Below are positions 45,888 through 54,160 of a DNA stretch of 64,000 nucleotides, piece after piece (position 1 is the first letter of the stretch; the number at the start of each line of letters is the position of its first letter). The translations under genes were made by a program, and so were the position numbers. The notes under the pieces were generated by a model. It searched no databases and was not told the origin of the DNA. It saw only the letters and a list, made by a program, of their open reading frames with translations. The stretch is from Enterococcus sp. 9E7_DIV0242. GTDB taxonomy: Bacteria; Bacillota; Bacilli; Lactobacillales; Enterococcaceae. The stretch spans positions 4,329,001-4,393,000 of the forward strand of contig NZ_CP147247.1 in assembly GCF_002140975.2 (NCBI RefSeq), written 5' to 3'.

Positions 45888-46571
45888 ATGATGCCGACGA
45901 TTTTACTAGTTGAGGATGAAAAAGAAATTTCAGAGTTGATCAGCTATTATTTAAAGAATGAAAATTATCAAGTGATCGCTTGCTTAACAGGAGCCGAGGC
46001 GATGGATCAACTCGCACAGCAAAAGATTGATTTGGCGATTTTAGATGTGATGCTTCCTGATATGGACGGGTTTGATATTTGCCGAAAAATTCGAGAGACC
46101 CATATGTATCCAATCATAATGCTGACTGCTAAAGGCGAAGAAATAGATAAAATCACAGGACTGACTATCGGTGCGGATGATTATATGACGAAGCCGTTCA
46201 AGCCATTGGAGCTGATAGCCCGAGTAAAAGCTCAGCTGAGAAGAGTAACAACTTATAATGGTGGGGCAGATAATCTGTTGGCGATTCGAGGTTTGTTGAT
46301 GGATTTGGAAAAGCGAAAGGTTCTGCTTGATGATGAAGAGCTGTATCTGACGCCCCTTGAATTTTCAATATTGAAGCTGCTTTGTGAGCATAGAGGCCAA
46401 GCTGTCAGCTCTGAGGAAATGTTCAAAACGATTTGGGGCGAAAAGTATTATACGAATTCCAACAATACCATCATGGTCCATATCCGTCATCTTAGAGAAA
46501 AAATGAACGATTCTGTCGAAAAACCAAAATACATCAAAACTGTGTGGGGGGTAGGCTATACAATTGACTAA
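45888..46571 (+). CDS. vanR: VanR-like response regulator
   Basis: A 227-residue OmpR-family regulator. The receiver has the acidic pair in LLVEDE, phospho-acceptor Asp53 in ILDVMLPD and Lys102 in MTKPFKP; the C-terminal winged helix ends in PKYIKTVWGVGYTID. The longest frame starts at a TTG (45882), but GGGAAAGGGG is 7 bp from the ATG at 45888. It overlaps the kinase gene and is followed by the ligase gene, and a shared direct-repeat box precedes both transcription units, so it most likely activates the resistance genes and its own. Assignment as VanR rests on sequence type and context. Confidence 0.88.
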   Translation: MMPTILLVEDEKEISELISYYLKNENYQVIACLTGAEAMDQLAQQKIDLAILDVMLPDMDGFDICRKIRETHMYPIIMLTAKGEEIDKITGLTIGADDYMTKPFKPLELIARVKAQLRRVTTYNGGADNLLAIRGLLMDLEKRKVLLDDEELYLTPLEFSILKLLCEHRGQAVSSEEMFKTIWGEKYYTNSNNTIMVHIRHLREKMNDSVEKPKYIKTVWGVGYTID

Positions 46572-47670
46572 AAAGGAAAATCGAAAATTGTTATTAAGAA
46601 TCACTCTGGTTTGTTCTGCCATCTTAGTTTTGTTTTTTTTGTTCATTGAAAGTGGATTTAGTCGTTTCTTTCGTCAATTTATTTATGATTTCTTAGTATA
46701 TAACCAAAGCTTCGAGGTAAATGACGAGCTCTACTATGAAACAACGGTTAGCTTGACTGCACTTAAATTGTTACTCATTGTGATTGCTGTTGCGGCCATA
46801 TTATCTGTAGCACTTGCTAGCTATCTGATTGCAAGGGGGCGAATCAATGCCAGTGTACAGGAGCTGTCAAAAAGAATACCGGAGTTCCTGACAACAGATA
46901 CATCAATGACTACCGGAGATATTTCCTTGGATAATGAGCTGCTAAAAATCAAAACGATGAACATGAAAAATGAGGAGCTGCTTAAACGAGAGACACAACG
47001 GACGAAAGATTTGATCACCTATCTTGCGCATGACTTGAAAACACCGCTAGCTTCAGTGATCGGCTATTTGAATCTGTTGATCGATTCACCGGAATTGACT
47101 ACGGAGCAACGTGCAAAATTTCTGAAAATCACATTGGACAAAGCAGGCAGGTTGGAGGAATTGATCAATGCGTTCTTTGATATTACACGATTCAGCCTAC
47201 AGGATATCCACTTGGAAAAAACTGAGATGGATCTGGTGTTATTAATTCAGCAAATGACAGAAGAATTTTATCCATTATTAAGTGAGAAAAATCAACGAAT
47301 GACCTACGAGGGACCTGAAACGGTAGCTGTTGAGGCAGACAGTGAACAGCTTGCTCGTGTGCTCAATAACCTATTCAAAAATGCGCTGTCTTATGGGAAC
47401 CCGAATTCTAACATACAGGTGAGCTTGTCTGAATCTGCTAAAGCAATCCAGCTTTCTGTCCGCAATGAAGGAGCAACGATCCCTAAGCGACAATTAGAAA
47501 TGATTTTCGATAAGTTTTACCGACTTGACCATGCTCGTTCAACGAAAACAGGTGGTGCAGGGCTGGGGCTTGCGATTGCAAAAGAAATTATGCTTGCTCA
47601 CGGTGGAACGATTTTGGCTGTCAGTGAGAACGGCCTGACCACATTTGAGTTAACGTTGCCAAAGTCTTAA
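46564..47670 (+). CDS. vanS: VanS-like sensor histidine kinase
   Basis: A 368-residue membrane kinase with two spans (about 10-25 and 68-90) enclosing a short external loop of about 40 residues (YNQSFEVNDELYYETTVSLT), then a HAMP-like linker, H box AHDLKTPL with His156, N box NNLFKNALSYG, and GGAGLGLAIAKEI. The layout fits VanS proteins that sense glycopeptide or its effect on the wall and phosphorylate VanR. The start is TTG, overlapping the vanR end by 8 bp, with GGGGGGTAGG upstream. Its stop codon lies within the direct-repeat box of the ligase promoter. Confidence 0.86.
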   Translation: MTKKENRKLLLRITLVCSAILVLFFLFIESGFSRFFRQFIYDFLVYNQSFEVNDELYYETTVSLTALKLLLIVIAVAAILSVALASYLIARGRINASVQELSKRIPEFLTTDTSMTTGDISLDNELLKIKTMNMKNEELLKRETQRTKDLITYLAHDLKTPLASVIGYLNLLIDSPELTTEQRAKFLKITLDKAGRLEELINAFFDITRFSLQDIHLEKTEMDLVLLIQQMTEEFYPLLSEKNQRMTYEGPETVAVEADSEQLARVLNNLFKNALSYGNPNSNIQVSLSESAKAIQLSVRNEGATIPKRQLEMIFDKFYRLDHARSTKTGGAGLGLAIAKEIMLAHGGTILAVSENGLTTFELTLPKS

Positions 47671-47698
47671 GAAAGCTTAAGACGAACCTAAGTATAAA
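47666..47698 (+). promoter_or_regulatory. Candidate VanR-dependent promoter of the ligase operon
   Basis: CTTAAG hexamers at 47666-47671 and 47676-47681 and CCTAAG at 47687-47692 form a direct-repeat array with 10- and 11-bp periods, directly before TATAAA (47693-47698). No -35 is recognisable at the right distance, as expected for activator-dependent promoters. The first 16 bp match the box before vanR at 14 of 16 positions. Exact start site unknown. Confidence 0.6.
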
Positions 47699-47707
47699 TT
47701 AAAATCC

Positions 47708-47755
47708 ATCCTCTCTTTTATTGGTTTAATGAAACCAAGAAGGAGAGGATTTTTT
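47708..47755 (+). promoter_or_regulatory. Terminator-like leader hairpin that buries the ligase ribosome binding site
   Basis: ATCCTCTC (47708-47715) pairs with GAGAGGAT (47743-47750); four more pairs (two G-U) and TTGGTTT/AAACCAA complete a 19-bp stem with one bulged A and an AATG loop, followed by TTTTT and then the ATG at 47756. The 3' arm contains the ribosome binding site AAGGAGAGG. It can end transcription from vanRS and, if formed in the ligase mRNA, would block its translation or truncate it. Confidence 0.75.
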
Positions 47756-48802
47756 ATGAAGAAAATTGCAGTATTGTTTGGCGGAAAATCGTCTGAGTAT
47801 GAGGTATCATTAAAATCAGCTTTTGCTGTATTGGAAGCTCTAGATAGTAAGAAGTATGACATCATTAAAATAGGAATCACGAGAACAGGCGATTGGTATC
47901 ATTTTACAGGTGAAAATGAGAGCATCTGTATGGACCTTTGGCAACAAGTAGAGGTGTGTCAAAAGGTTTCTCCTATCATCGGTGGAGAGCAGCACGGCTT
48001 TCTACTCCAAGAAACCAATCAGCTCTTGCAGGTGGATATTCTTTTCCCGATACTTCACGGGGAGTTTGTTGAAGATGGTTGTCTACAAGGTGTATTTGAA
48101 TGGATGGAGCTACCCTATGTAGGATGCAAGACGGCTGCTTCCGCGGTTTGTATGAACAAAGAAATGACCCATCGTTTTGCAAATAGCATTGGCATCAAAA
48201 CGACCCCCTCCATTCGTTGTGACACCCATAATCTGGACGTTCAAGAAATTCACCGATTTATTCAAAAAGAACAGTTTCCAGTATTTATCAAACCATTACG
48301 AGGCGGGTCGTCTAAAGGTATCAATCGATTGACAGAAATGGCTCAGCTCCCACAAGCAATTGAAGCAGTCAAAGAGGTAGATACACAGTTTGTTATAGAA
48401 AAAAGCGTTGATGGTTTCGAAGTCGGCTGTGGTATTTTAGGCAATGACGAGTTGATAATTGGTGCGGTCGATGAAATCGAATTAGCTGAAGGCTTCTTTG
48501 ATTATACAGAAAAATATCAAATGCTTTCTTCCTCTATCCATCTACCGGCACGCATTTCAGAGGATATGAAGCGTGAGGTATGTTATCAAGCGGAGCGACT
48601 CTATCGTCTGTTGGGTTGTCAAGGATTAGCTAGAGTGGACTTCTTTATTTCCAGAGAGGGGGAGCTGATGCTAAATGAGATCAACACCATGCCTGGATTT
48701 ACAGATAACTCCCGCTATCCGAGCATGTTGAAAGCAAAAGGGTATAGCTATTCAGAGCTTCTTGACCGACTCATCGAGTTAGCAGAGGAGGCAGAAAAAT
48801 GA
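47756..48802 (+). CDS. D-alanine-D-serine ligase, VanC/VanG type
   Basis: A 348-residue ATP-grasp ligase. MKKIAVLFGGKSSEYEVSL is the usual N-terminus; KPLRGGSSKG is the ATP-grasp glycine-rich loop, RVDFF and NEINTMPGFT bind Mg-ATP. The omega loop has Glu252-Lys253-Tyr254-Gln255 (EKYQ), as in D-Ala-D-Ser ligases (VanC, and EKYT in VanG), not the YKAKY loop of D-Ala-D-Ala ligases or the lactate-type loop of VanA. Residue choices mix VanC-like (CMNKE, GILGN) and VanG-like (VDEIEL, FFDYTEKY, PARIS) features. An in-frame ATG at 47729 has no ribosome binding site. It overlaps vanXY by 4 bp. Confidence 0.9.
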   Translation: MKKIAVLFGGKSSEYEVSLKSAFAVLEALDSKKYDIIKIGITRTGDWYHFTGENESICMDLWQQVEVCQKVSPIIGGEQHGFLLQETNQLLQVDILFPILHGEFVEDGCLQGVFEWMELPYVGCKTAASAVCMNKEMTHRFANSIGIKTTPSIRCDTHNLDVQEIHRFIQKEQFPVFIKPLRGGSSKGINRLTEMAQLPQAIEAVKEVDTQFVIEKSVDGFEVGCGILGNDELIIGAVDEIELAEGFFDYTEKYQMLSSSIHLPARISEDMKREVCYQAERLYRLLGCQGLARVDFFISREGELMLNEINTMPGFTDNSRYPSMLKAKGYSYSELLDRLIELAEEAEK

Positions 48803-49407
48803 CTGTGTTAGCAAAGAAAAGAATACCATTTCCTCGTCTGATCAACGCAGCTCATTGCTTAACACCCTTCGAGGTGCCGGCCGATCTGGTTGAGGCTCCA
48901 TTCTCCGCTGGAAAAGCGCAAGTATCTCTTGAGGTCGCGGAGCAGCTAAGCCAGTTGATCCACCATGTTGGCGGAGAAAAGCAGATCATTGTGACCAGTG
49001 GCTATCGCAGTTACGCAGAGCAACAATGTCTTTATGAACATTCCTTGACGAAGTATGGGAGAGCCCATACAGAAAACTATGTGGCGAAGCCAGGATGTAG
49101 TGAACATCAGTTAGGGCATGCTGTTGATCTGGGATTTGCAGATACAACGAATGATGAGGTGTGCCCGACCTTTGAAGGCAGAGAAGTAAGTCAAAAATTT
49201 TTAGCTAGTATGGCAAATTTTGGGTTTGTTTTACGCTATCCAAAGGGAAAAGAGGTTGTGACCGGGATTGCCTATGAGCCTTGGCATTTTCGTTATGTCG
49301 GACGACCACACAGTGAAATCATGTGCCAACAAAGCTGGACCTTGGAGGAGTATCAAGCATTTCTGAGAGACGGGGGTGAGGTATATGGAAATCACGACCT
49401 CAGATAA
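48799..49407 (+). CDS. vanXY: VanXY-type D,D-dipeptidase/D,D-carboxypeptidase
   Basis: A 202-residue soluble zinc peptidase of the VanY/VanX (M15) group. The metal and catalytic residues are present: His103 and Asp110 in SEHQLGHAVDLG, Glu160 and His163 in EPWHFRYVG; SGYRS binds substrate. No signal peptide or membrane anchor is seen, as in other VanXY proteins, so it acts in the cytosol, splitting D-Ala-D-Ala and trimming the terminal D-Ala from pentapeptide precursors so that D-Ser-ended precursors dominate. Its start overlaps the ligase stop by 4 bp and its end overlaps vanT. Confidence 0.92.
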   Translation: MTVLAKKRIPFPRLINAAHCLTPFEVPADLVEAPFSAGKAQVSLEVAEQLSQLIHHVGGEKQIIVTSGYRSYAEQQCLYEHSLTKYGRAHTENYVAKPGCSEHQLGHAVDLGFADTTNDEVCPTFEGREVSQKFLASMANFGFVLRYPKGKEVVTGIAYEPWHFRYVGRPHSEIMCQQSWTLEEYQAFLRDGGEVYGNHDLR

Positions 49408-51526
49408 TCAATTACGGACCAAATCGATCCAGACAAACCGTTCCTCAGGTATCGATCAATTTCGTTTGATTGCCGCAGTCATGGTGATCGCCATTCATAC
49501 CTTTCCTTTTGCCTCTATCAATGAAGGCTTGGATCAAGTCGTCACCCTAACGCTTTTTCGCGTCGCTGTGCCATTTTTCTTTATGGTTACCGGCTATTAT
49601 GTTTTAGGACCTTACGCTGAGCGAAGGAACTATCCGAAACGTTGGAGGATCGACCAGACGATGTTGGAACTGCTGAAGCTGTATCTAATTGCCAGTCTCC
49701 TTTATTTGCCGCTTTCCCTATATACCGGCGTGCTTGCCCTGTCCAAGCCGCTTTCTGAATGGATAAAAGTGCTTGTTTTTGATGGTCCGCTGTATCATTT
49801 ATGGTATTTTCCGGCGATGCTCCTTGGTCTCATTTTAAGCAGGCAGCTTTTGCAGCGATTGTCTCTGTCGTCTGCCTTATTCGTCGCTGGATTGCTATAT
49901 ATGGTAGGGCTTGGAGGAGATAGCTACTATTCCATTGTTACCCAGATACCTGCAATCAAGACATTCTATTCACTATTGTTTCAGTTGTTTGATTACACGA
50001 GAAATGGCTTGTTCTTCGTACCGCTCTTTTTGTGTTTGGGGGCTCTTCTATATCTTAAAAGAGCTCGCACTGTTTCCTTCCCGTCAATCAAGCTGTCAGT
50101 CAGTCTTTTGGCTTTAGGACTCGAAGGCTTCTTCTTACATACCTGTACAAAGATGCGACACGACAGTATGTACCTGATGTTGCCAGTAGTTTCCTATTAT
50201 CTCTTGGTTTGCTTGTTGCATTGGCAACCAAGGGTCATTTTTCCAAAGGCGAAGGACTATTCTTTGTGGCTCTACATTCTTCATCCTTGGAGTATCCTTT
50301 TAGTGTATTATTGTTCAACAGTTGTGGGATTTCTTCAAAATAGCCTCCTACAATTTTTTCTTATACTTGCTGTGACGAGTGGGCTAACAGCTGTAGCCTT
50401 ATCTCTTTTGAAAAAAAGGAAGAGGGAAGAGATCAAAGAAATTCAGCGTGCAAGGAAGCGAATCGATTTGTCTGCTTTGGAGAAAAACTATCGATCTGTG
50501 CGAACGCTTTTGCCGAAAAAGACCAAGCTGATGGCGGTAGTAAAAGCAGATGCGTATGGTCATGGTGCAGTGAAAATCAGTCGGTTTTTGGAGCAGCAGG
50601 GAGTGGACTTCTTTGCTGTCGCGACACTGGAAGAAGCGATTCAACTGAGAAAAAAGGGGCTTCAGGGAGAAATCTTGGTTCTGGGGTATACCTCCCCACA
50701 AACAGCAATCGAACTTAATCGATATGAGTTGATTCAGGCTGTTTTTTCTTTAGACTATGCAGCTGCATTAAACCGAAAACGGGTAAAGCTCCGGTGTCAT
50801 GTAAAAATCGATACTGGGATGCATCGGCTGGGATTTGCCCCTTGTCTTTCAGAAGTACAGCCGGTTTATACCATGAAATACTTGCGGTGTGAAGGCATCT
50901 ATTCCCATCTTGGGTCAGCGGATGCCGCAGACGATGAGTCCAGAGTACGCACAGAACAGCAGATCGAGACATTTGCCCGATTGTTAGTGGATTTAAAAAA
51001 ACAGGGAATTGAGTATGGTGTGACGCATTTACAAAGCAGCTATGGGGTTGTTAATTATCCGGAGCTTTCTTATGATTATGCAAGAGTAGGTATCTTTTTA
51101 TATGGGGTTCTTAGTCAACGTGATCAACACTTAAAGAGCAGACTGGCGCTACGACCTGTTCTGTCTATCCATGCCGTACTTGTTTCAGTGAGACAGGTTT
51201 CTGTCGGTCAATATATTGGATATGGAACAGCCCTCAAGGCAGAGCAAGAGATGCGTATAGGAACAGTGGCAATAGGTTACGCGGATGGGCTGCCAAGAAA
51301 TCTTTCTAACACTGGTTATTCTCTACATTATAAGGATTTTGAGCTTCCTCAAATAGGGAATATTTGTATGGATATGCTCTTGGTCGATATAACAGACATA
51401 CAGAATTTGGCTCTTGGGACAGAGCTTACAATCATGGAGAGCAGTGAGGATATTGCTGAAAAGAGTGAGACGATTTCAAATGAGGTGTTGAGTAGAATAG
51501 GCATCCGTTTGGAGAACGGCACTTAG
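49385..51526 (+). CDS. vanT: VanT-type membrane-bound serine racemase
   Basis: A 713-residue two-part protein. Residues 15-345 form an acyltransferase-3-like membrane domain with about ten spans (IDQFRLIAAVMVIAIHTFPF) that is thought to take up L-Ser. Residues 365-713 form an alanine-racemase-type barrel: PLP Lys387 in VVKADAYGHG, KIDTGMHRLG, GYADGLPR and NICMDMLLVDIT. It converts L-Ser to D-Ser for the ligase. A GTG at 49376 is an alternative start; GGGGG 8 bp before the ATG at 49385 favours the latter. It overlaps vanXY by 23 bp. No strong terminator follows. Confidence 0.93.
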   Translation: MEITTSDNQLRTKSIQTNRSSGIDQFRLIAAVMVIAIHTFPFASINEGLDQVVTLTLFRVAVPFFFMVTGYYVLGPYAERRNYPKRWRIDQTMLELLKLYLIASLLYLPLSLYTGVLALSKPLSEWIKVLVFDGPLYHLWYFPAMLLGLILSRQLLQRLSLSSALFVAGLLYMVGLGGDSYYSIVTQIPAIKTFYSLLFQLFDYTRNGLFFVPLFLCLGALLYLKRARTVSFPSIKLSVSLLALGLEGFFLHTCTKMRHDSMYLMLPVVSYYLLVCLLHWQPRVIFPKAKDYSLWLYILHPWSILLVYYCSTVVGFLQNSLLQFFLILAVTSGLTAVALSLLKKRKREEIKEIQRARKRIDLSALEKNYRSVRTLLPKKTKLMAVVKADAYGHGAVKISRFLEQQGVDFFAVATLEEAIQLRKKGLQGEILVLGYTSPQTAIELNRYELIQAVFSLDYAAALNRKRVKLRCHVKIDTGMHRLGFAPCLSEVQPVYTMKYLRCEGIYSHLGSADAADDESRVRTEQQIETFARLLVDLKKQGIEYGVTHLQSSYGVVNYPELSYDYARVGIFLYGVLSQRDQHLKSRLALRPVLSIHAVLVSVRQVSVGQYIGYGTALKAEQEMRIGTVAIGYADGLPRNLSNTGYSLHYKDFELPQIGNICMDMLLVDITDIQNLALGTELTIMESSEDIAEKSETISNEVLSRIGIRLENGT

Positions 51527-51594
51527 TGAATAGGGAAGGTGTCGAATCACTCACAGAGGTATCTAGACCACAAGAGTACAAGAAAAAAACGCTG

Positions 51595-51650
51595 ATTGTG
51601 ATGTCTTTCCAAAAGTCGACAGTATGCCAATTTTAAAAAGAGATCACAAT
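51595..51650. other. Weak inverted repeat after vanT
   Basis: ATTGTGAT (51595-51602) and ATCACAAT (51643-51650) are perfect 8-bp arms 40 bp apart, between the convergent vanT and PfpI-like genes. No T run follows, so its role as a terminator is doubtful. Confidence 0.35.
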
Positions 51651-51673
51651 ACACGCGTTTATTTGTTTCCAAC

Positions 51674-52189
51674 TCAACTCAACTGTTCTAGGATGGTTTT
51701 GTTGAATGCCGGAAGATCCTCCGGTGTTCGACTGGTAACCAGCTTCCCATCAACAACAACTTCTTGATTTTTGATTGTTGCACCAGCGTATTCCAGGTCA
51801 GGCTGCACGGTAATGTAAGAAGTCATTGTACGACCGCTAGTCAGCCCCGTTTGAATAAAGAGCTGAGGACCATGACAGATAGCGAACAAAGGCAAATCAT
51901 TTTCTAAATAATATTTTGTGAAATCGACAAAGCGCTGATCTGCTCGCAGCTGATCAGGGGAGAAGCCGCCTGGAATAAGCAATGCTGCAAATTCTTCAGG
52001 AGAGACATCATCAATAGAGGCATCGATTGTAAAGGTCGTGCCTTTTTTTCCAGTTATCTTTTTCCCAGCTTCTTTTTCAATCAACAGAACTTCATAGCCT
52101 GCTTTTTCTAATACCTTTTTAGGGGAGGTCAATTCTATGTCTTCCACCATATCAGTGACCAGTACAGCTACTTTTTTTGTGTTTGTCAT
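51674..52189 (-). CDS. DJ-1/PfpI-family protein
   Basis: A 171-residue cytosolic protein of the PfpI/YhbO group of the DJ-1 superfamily. The nucleophile elbow is AICHGP with Cys105 and His106; VEDIEL carries the conserved acidic residue near the N-terminus and LLIPGGFSPDQLR is typical. Members act as glyoxalases, deglycase-like enzymes or stress chaperones; protease activity is doubtful in most. GGAGATTC precedes the ATG on the minus strand. It is convergent with vanT and appears monocistronic. Confidence 0.88.
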   Translation of the reverse strand: MTNTKKVAVLVTDMVEDIELTSPKKVLEKAGYEVLLIEKEAGKKITGKKGTTFTIDASIDDVSPEEFAALLIPGGFSPDQLRADQRFVDFTKYYLENDLPLFAICHGPQLFIQTGLTSGRTMTSYITVQPDLEYAGATIKNQEVVVDGKLVTSRTPEDLPAFNKTILEQLS

Positions 52190-52387
52190 CGAATCTCCTC
52201 TTTCATTTATAAAGTGCTCTGTTCAGAGAGCTTATCTTTATACTAAAGGCGCTGAACGGATGGCGCAACTAATACGCGCAGGAGAATAAGAGTAAAAAGT
52301 ATGTATCAAAATTGTTGCATTTTACTTGCGATAGGAGAGATAGATGATCTGAAAAAGTTCCATCAATGCTGCTATTTTTTCACAGAC

Positions 52388-52416
52388 TTGTCAGGGTCGC
52401 TTTAAAACGGTAAAAT
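52388..52416 (+). promoter_or_regulatory. Promoter deciding the start of the next gene
   Basis: TTGTCA (52388-52393), 17-bp spacer, TAAAAT (52411-52416). Transcription would begin near 52423, downstream of the in-frame ATG at 52419, so that ATG is probably not used. In 52190-52387 I see nothing else beyond the minus-strand gene's upstream region. Confidence 0.6.
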
Positions 52417-52448
52417 GGATGAATAATCAAAAGAAAGTAGGAAGAAAC

Positions 52449-52883
52449 GTGAAGCAAAATTTAGGTTATTATATTCAAGCAGTAAATGATATTGTTCAGG
52501 ATACAGAGAAAATCGGAGAATCAATGAACAGCTATTACGAGGAAATACGCGAAGCAATCGATAAAGATAAAGTGGATGAGTTATCTCCGGAAAAAATGAC
52601 TGAAATCAAGGAAGTTTTTGAAGGCGGCACGAAGAAGTATGAATTGATCATGAAGAAAATCGAACAGCTTCGTCCACCGGTAAAAGTGATCGGGATTCAC
52701 AAAAAATTGGAGCGTTCTTACATCGAGTATATTGCAGGATGTAAAGAAATGACGATGTCCTTGGATGCAGAAAAAGGAATCGACACAAAGCTGTTCAACT
52801 CTTCAGAGGAAAAACAAGATAAAGCAACAGATGATATTTCCTTTTGTATAACAAAAATGAGTAATACTTTGATGAAAAAATAG
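52449..52883 (+). CDS. Helical hypothetical protein
   Basis: A 144-residue soluble, helical protein (VKQNLGYYIQAVNDIVQDTEKIGESMNS-like coiled segments), rich in Lys and Glu, with no catalytic motif, signal peptide or membrane span. The longest frame begins at ATG 52419, but a promoter at 52388-52416 would place that codon at or before the transcript start; GTG 52449 follows AGGAAG by 4 bp and is my choice. A terminator lies about 140 bp downstream. Function unknown. Confidence 0.58.
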   Translation: MKQNLGYYIQAVNDIVQDTEKIGESMNSYYEEIREAIDKDKVDELSPEKMTEIKEVFEGGTKKYELIMKKIEQLRPPVKVIGIHKKLERSYIEYIAGCKEMTMSLDAEKGIDTKLFNSSEEKQDKATDDISFCITKMSNTLMKK

Positions 52884-53020
52884 AGTATAAATAACTAATA
52901 ATTTTTAATTAAATAGTATCGCCTTTTTACTAGACAAATTTTAGAAAGTATTGTATTATTTATTCATACCAACAACAACCTTTTTATTTTTCATTTTACT
53001 CTTATTGAGTAATACTCCTT

Positions 53021-53053
53021 TTCCATCGGCTATCCTAGCCGATGGTTTTTTTG
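53021..53053. terminator. Strong terminator
   Basis: CCATCGGCTA (53023-53032) pairs perfectly with TAGCCGATGG (53036-53045), loop TCC, then seven T residues. It lies between convergent genes. Confidence 0.92.
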
Positions 53054-53103
53054 TTTCTATTTTTTTGATACCGCTAAGATATCGAAATTATCATCTGATA
53101 ATT

Positions 53104-53991
53104 TTATATATTTCTCTGTACCAAATAAAAGGCACCAATAAGACCAGCATCATTCTGGTGGTAGCATCTAACGATTGGTGTTTCAAATAATGCCCACTCG
53201 GGATATTTTTTCAACGGCTTTTCAATCAGTGACAGCAACAACGGGTTTTGACTGACACCACCACCAATCAAGACTTTCTCCGGGTTCATAGAAACAATGA
53301 TATTGTAAACGACCATAGCAATATATTCTCCCCAAAGCTTTAACACGTCCTTCTTCACTAAGGTATTTCCTTTGAAAATCTCTTCACCTGTTACGGGAGT
53401 ATCAGAGGTGATCCCAAGGCGTTGACGATAAAGGTTCAATAACCCTTGTGTAGAGGCATATTTAGCCAAAATTACAGGTTTCCCCAGTTTATCAGGGATC
53501 AGCATCATACCGAATTCACCGGCGCTGTAGCGACCACCCTTCATCAGAGACTGCTCATGGATGATTCCACCACCGATACCAGTTCCCAATGTCAGTACGA
53601 CAAAATCCTTTAACTCGCGCCCGTTCCCGGAGTATAGCTCGGCAAGTGCGGCACAATTTCCATCATTCTCAATAAAAATGGGGTATTTATTTCCTGTACG
53701 TTCCCTCAGTAGCTGAACAAATGGCCTGCCTCTTAAGGGTTTGATTGCGCCAGAAACAATTGGTACCCCCTTTTCACTATCAATGACACCGGGAAAACTG
53801 AAACCAAGTCCCTTGATGGTATGCTCCTGCTCATATCTTGAGATAATTCTTGCGATCATGATAAAAAAGCTGTCTTCGGTTTCTATCTCTGTCGGCTGTT
53901 TTCCTTGGTGGATAATTGTTCCGTCCATATCGAACAAGCCGTATTTGACAAAAATTCCCCCAACATCAAAACTGATAATCATTTTTTTCAT
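53104..53991 (-). CDS. ROK-family sugar kinase
   Basis: A 295-residue cytosolic kinase of the ROK family. ISFDVGGIFVKYGLFDMDG is the phosphate-1 region, IENDGNCAALAE carries the catalytic Asp, and LTLGTGIGGGIIHEQSLMKG is the second phosphate loop. KVLIGGGVSQNP is the adenosine motif. The CxCGxxGC zinc motif of glucokinase and NagC-type proteins is absent, as in beta-glucoside kinases (BglK), so the substrate may be a disaccharide or an unusual hexose. The start codon is at 53989-53991; a second ATG nine bases on is possible. No transporter is adjacent. Confidence 0.82.
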   Translation of the reverse strand: MKKMIISFDVGGIFVKYGLFDMDGTIIHQGKQPTEIETEDSFFIMIARIISRYEQEHTIKGLGFSFPGVIDSEKGVPIVSGAIKPLRGRPFVQLLRERTGNKYPIFIENDGNCAALAELYSGNGRELKDFVVLTLGTGIGGGIIHEQSLMKGGRYSAGEFGMMLIPDKLGKPVILAKYASTQGLLNLYRQRLGITSDTPVTGEEIFKGNTLVKKDVLKLWGEYIAMVVYNIIVSMNPEKVLIGGGVSQNPLLLSLIEKPLKKYPEWALFETPIVRCYHQNDAGLIGAFYLVQRNI

Positions 53992-54110
53992 CACCCTTCT
54001 GGTTTTAATTCTTGTTATTTTTTTGCAGCAGGTACACAAAAATGAATCGATTCATTTTTAAGACATATTATTGTTGTGCAGTATCTTTTTTCACTTAATA
54101 GATGAGAAAG

Positions 54111-54156
54111 CCTAAAAAAATCTCCAAGACTAGGTCTTTCTAGACTTGGAGAGAAT
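54111..54156 (-). terminator. Terminator of the minus-strand hypothetical genes
   Basis: TCTCCAAG-A-CTAG pairs with CTAG-A-CTTGGAGA (54121-54152, one A-A mismatch). Read on the minus strand it is followed by seven T residues (54114-54120), just past the stop of the 53-residue gene. Confidence 0.85.
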
Positions 54157-54160
54157 AGTT

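Noticed and set aside
47756..48802. Housekeeping D-Ala-D-Ala ligase (Ddl)
   Set aside because: The omega loop reads EKYQ rather than the YKAKY type, and vanXY and vanT overlap downstream, so a D-Ala-D-Ser ligase fits better.
50399..50701. Antisense frames within vanT, ligase and other genes
   Set aside because: They overlap well-supported genes, have no ribosome binding sites and no family features.
52419..52448. ATG at 52419 as start of the helical hypothetical gene
   Set aside because: A promoter at 52388-52416 places transcription start at or after this ATG; GTG 52449 has AGGAAG upstream.
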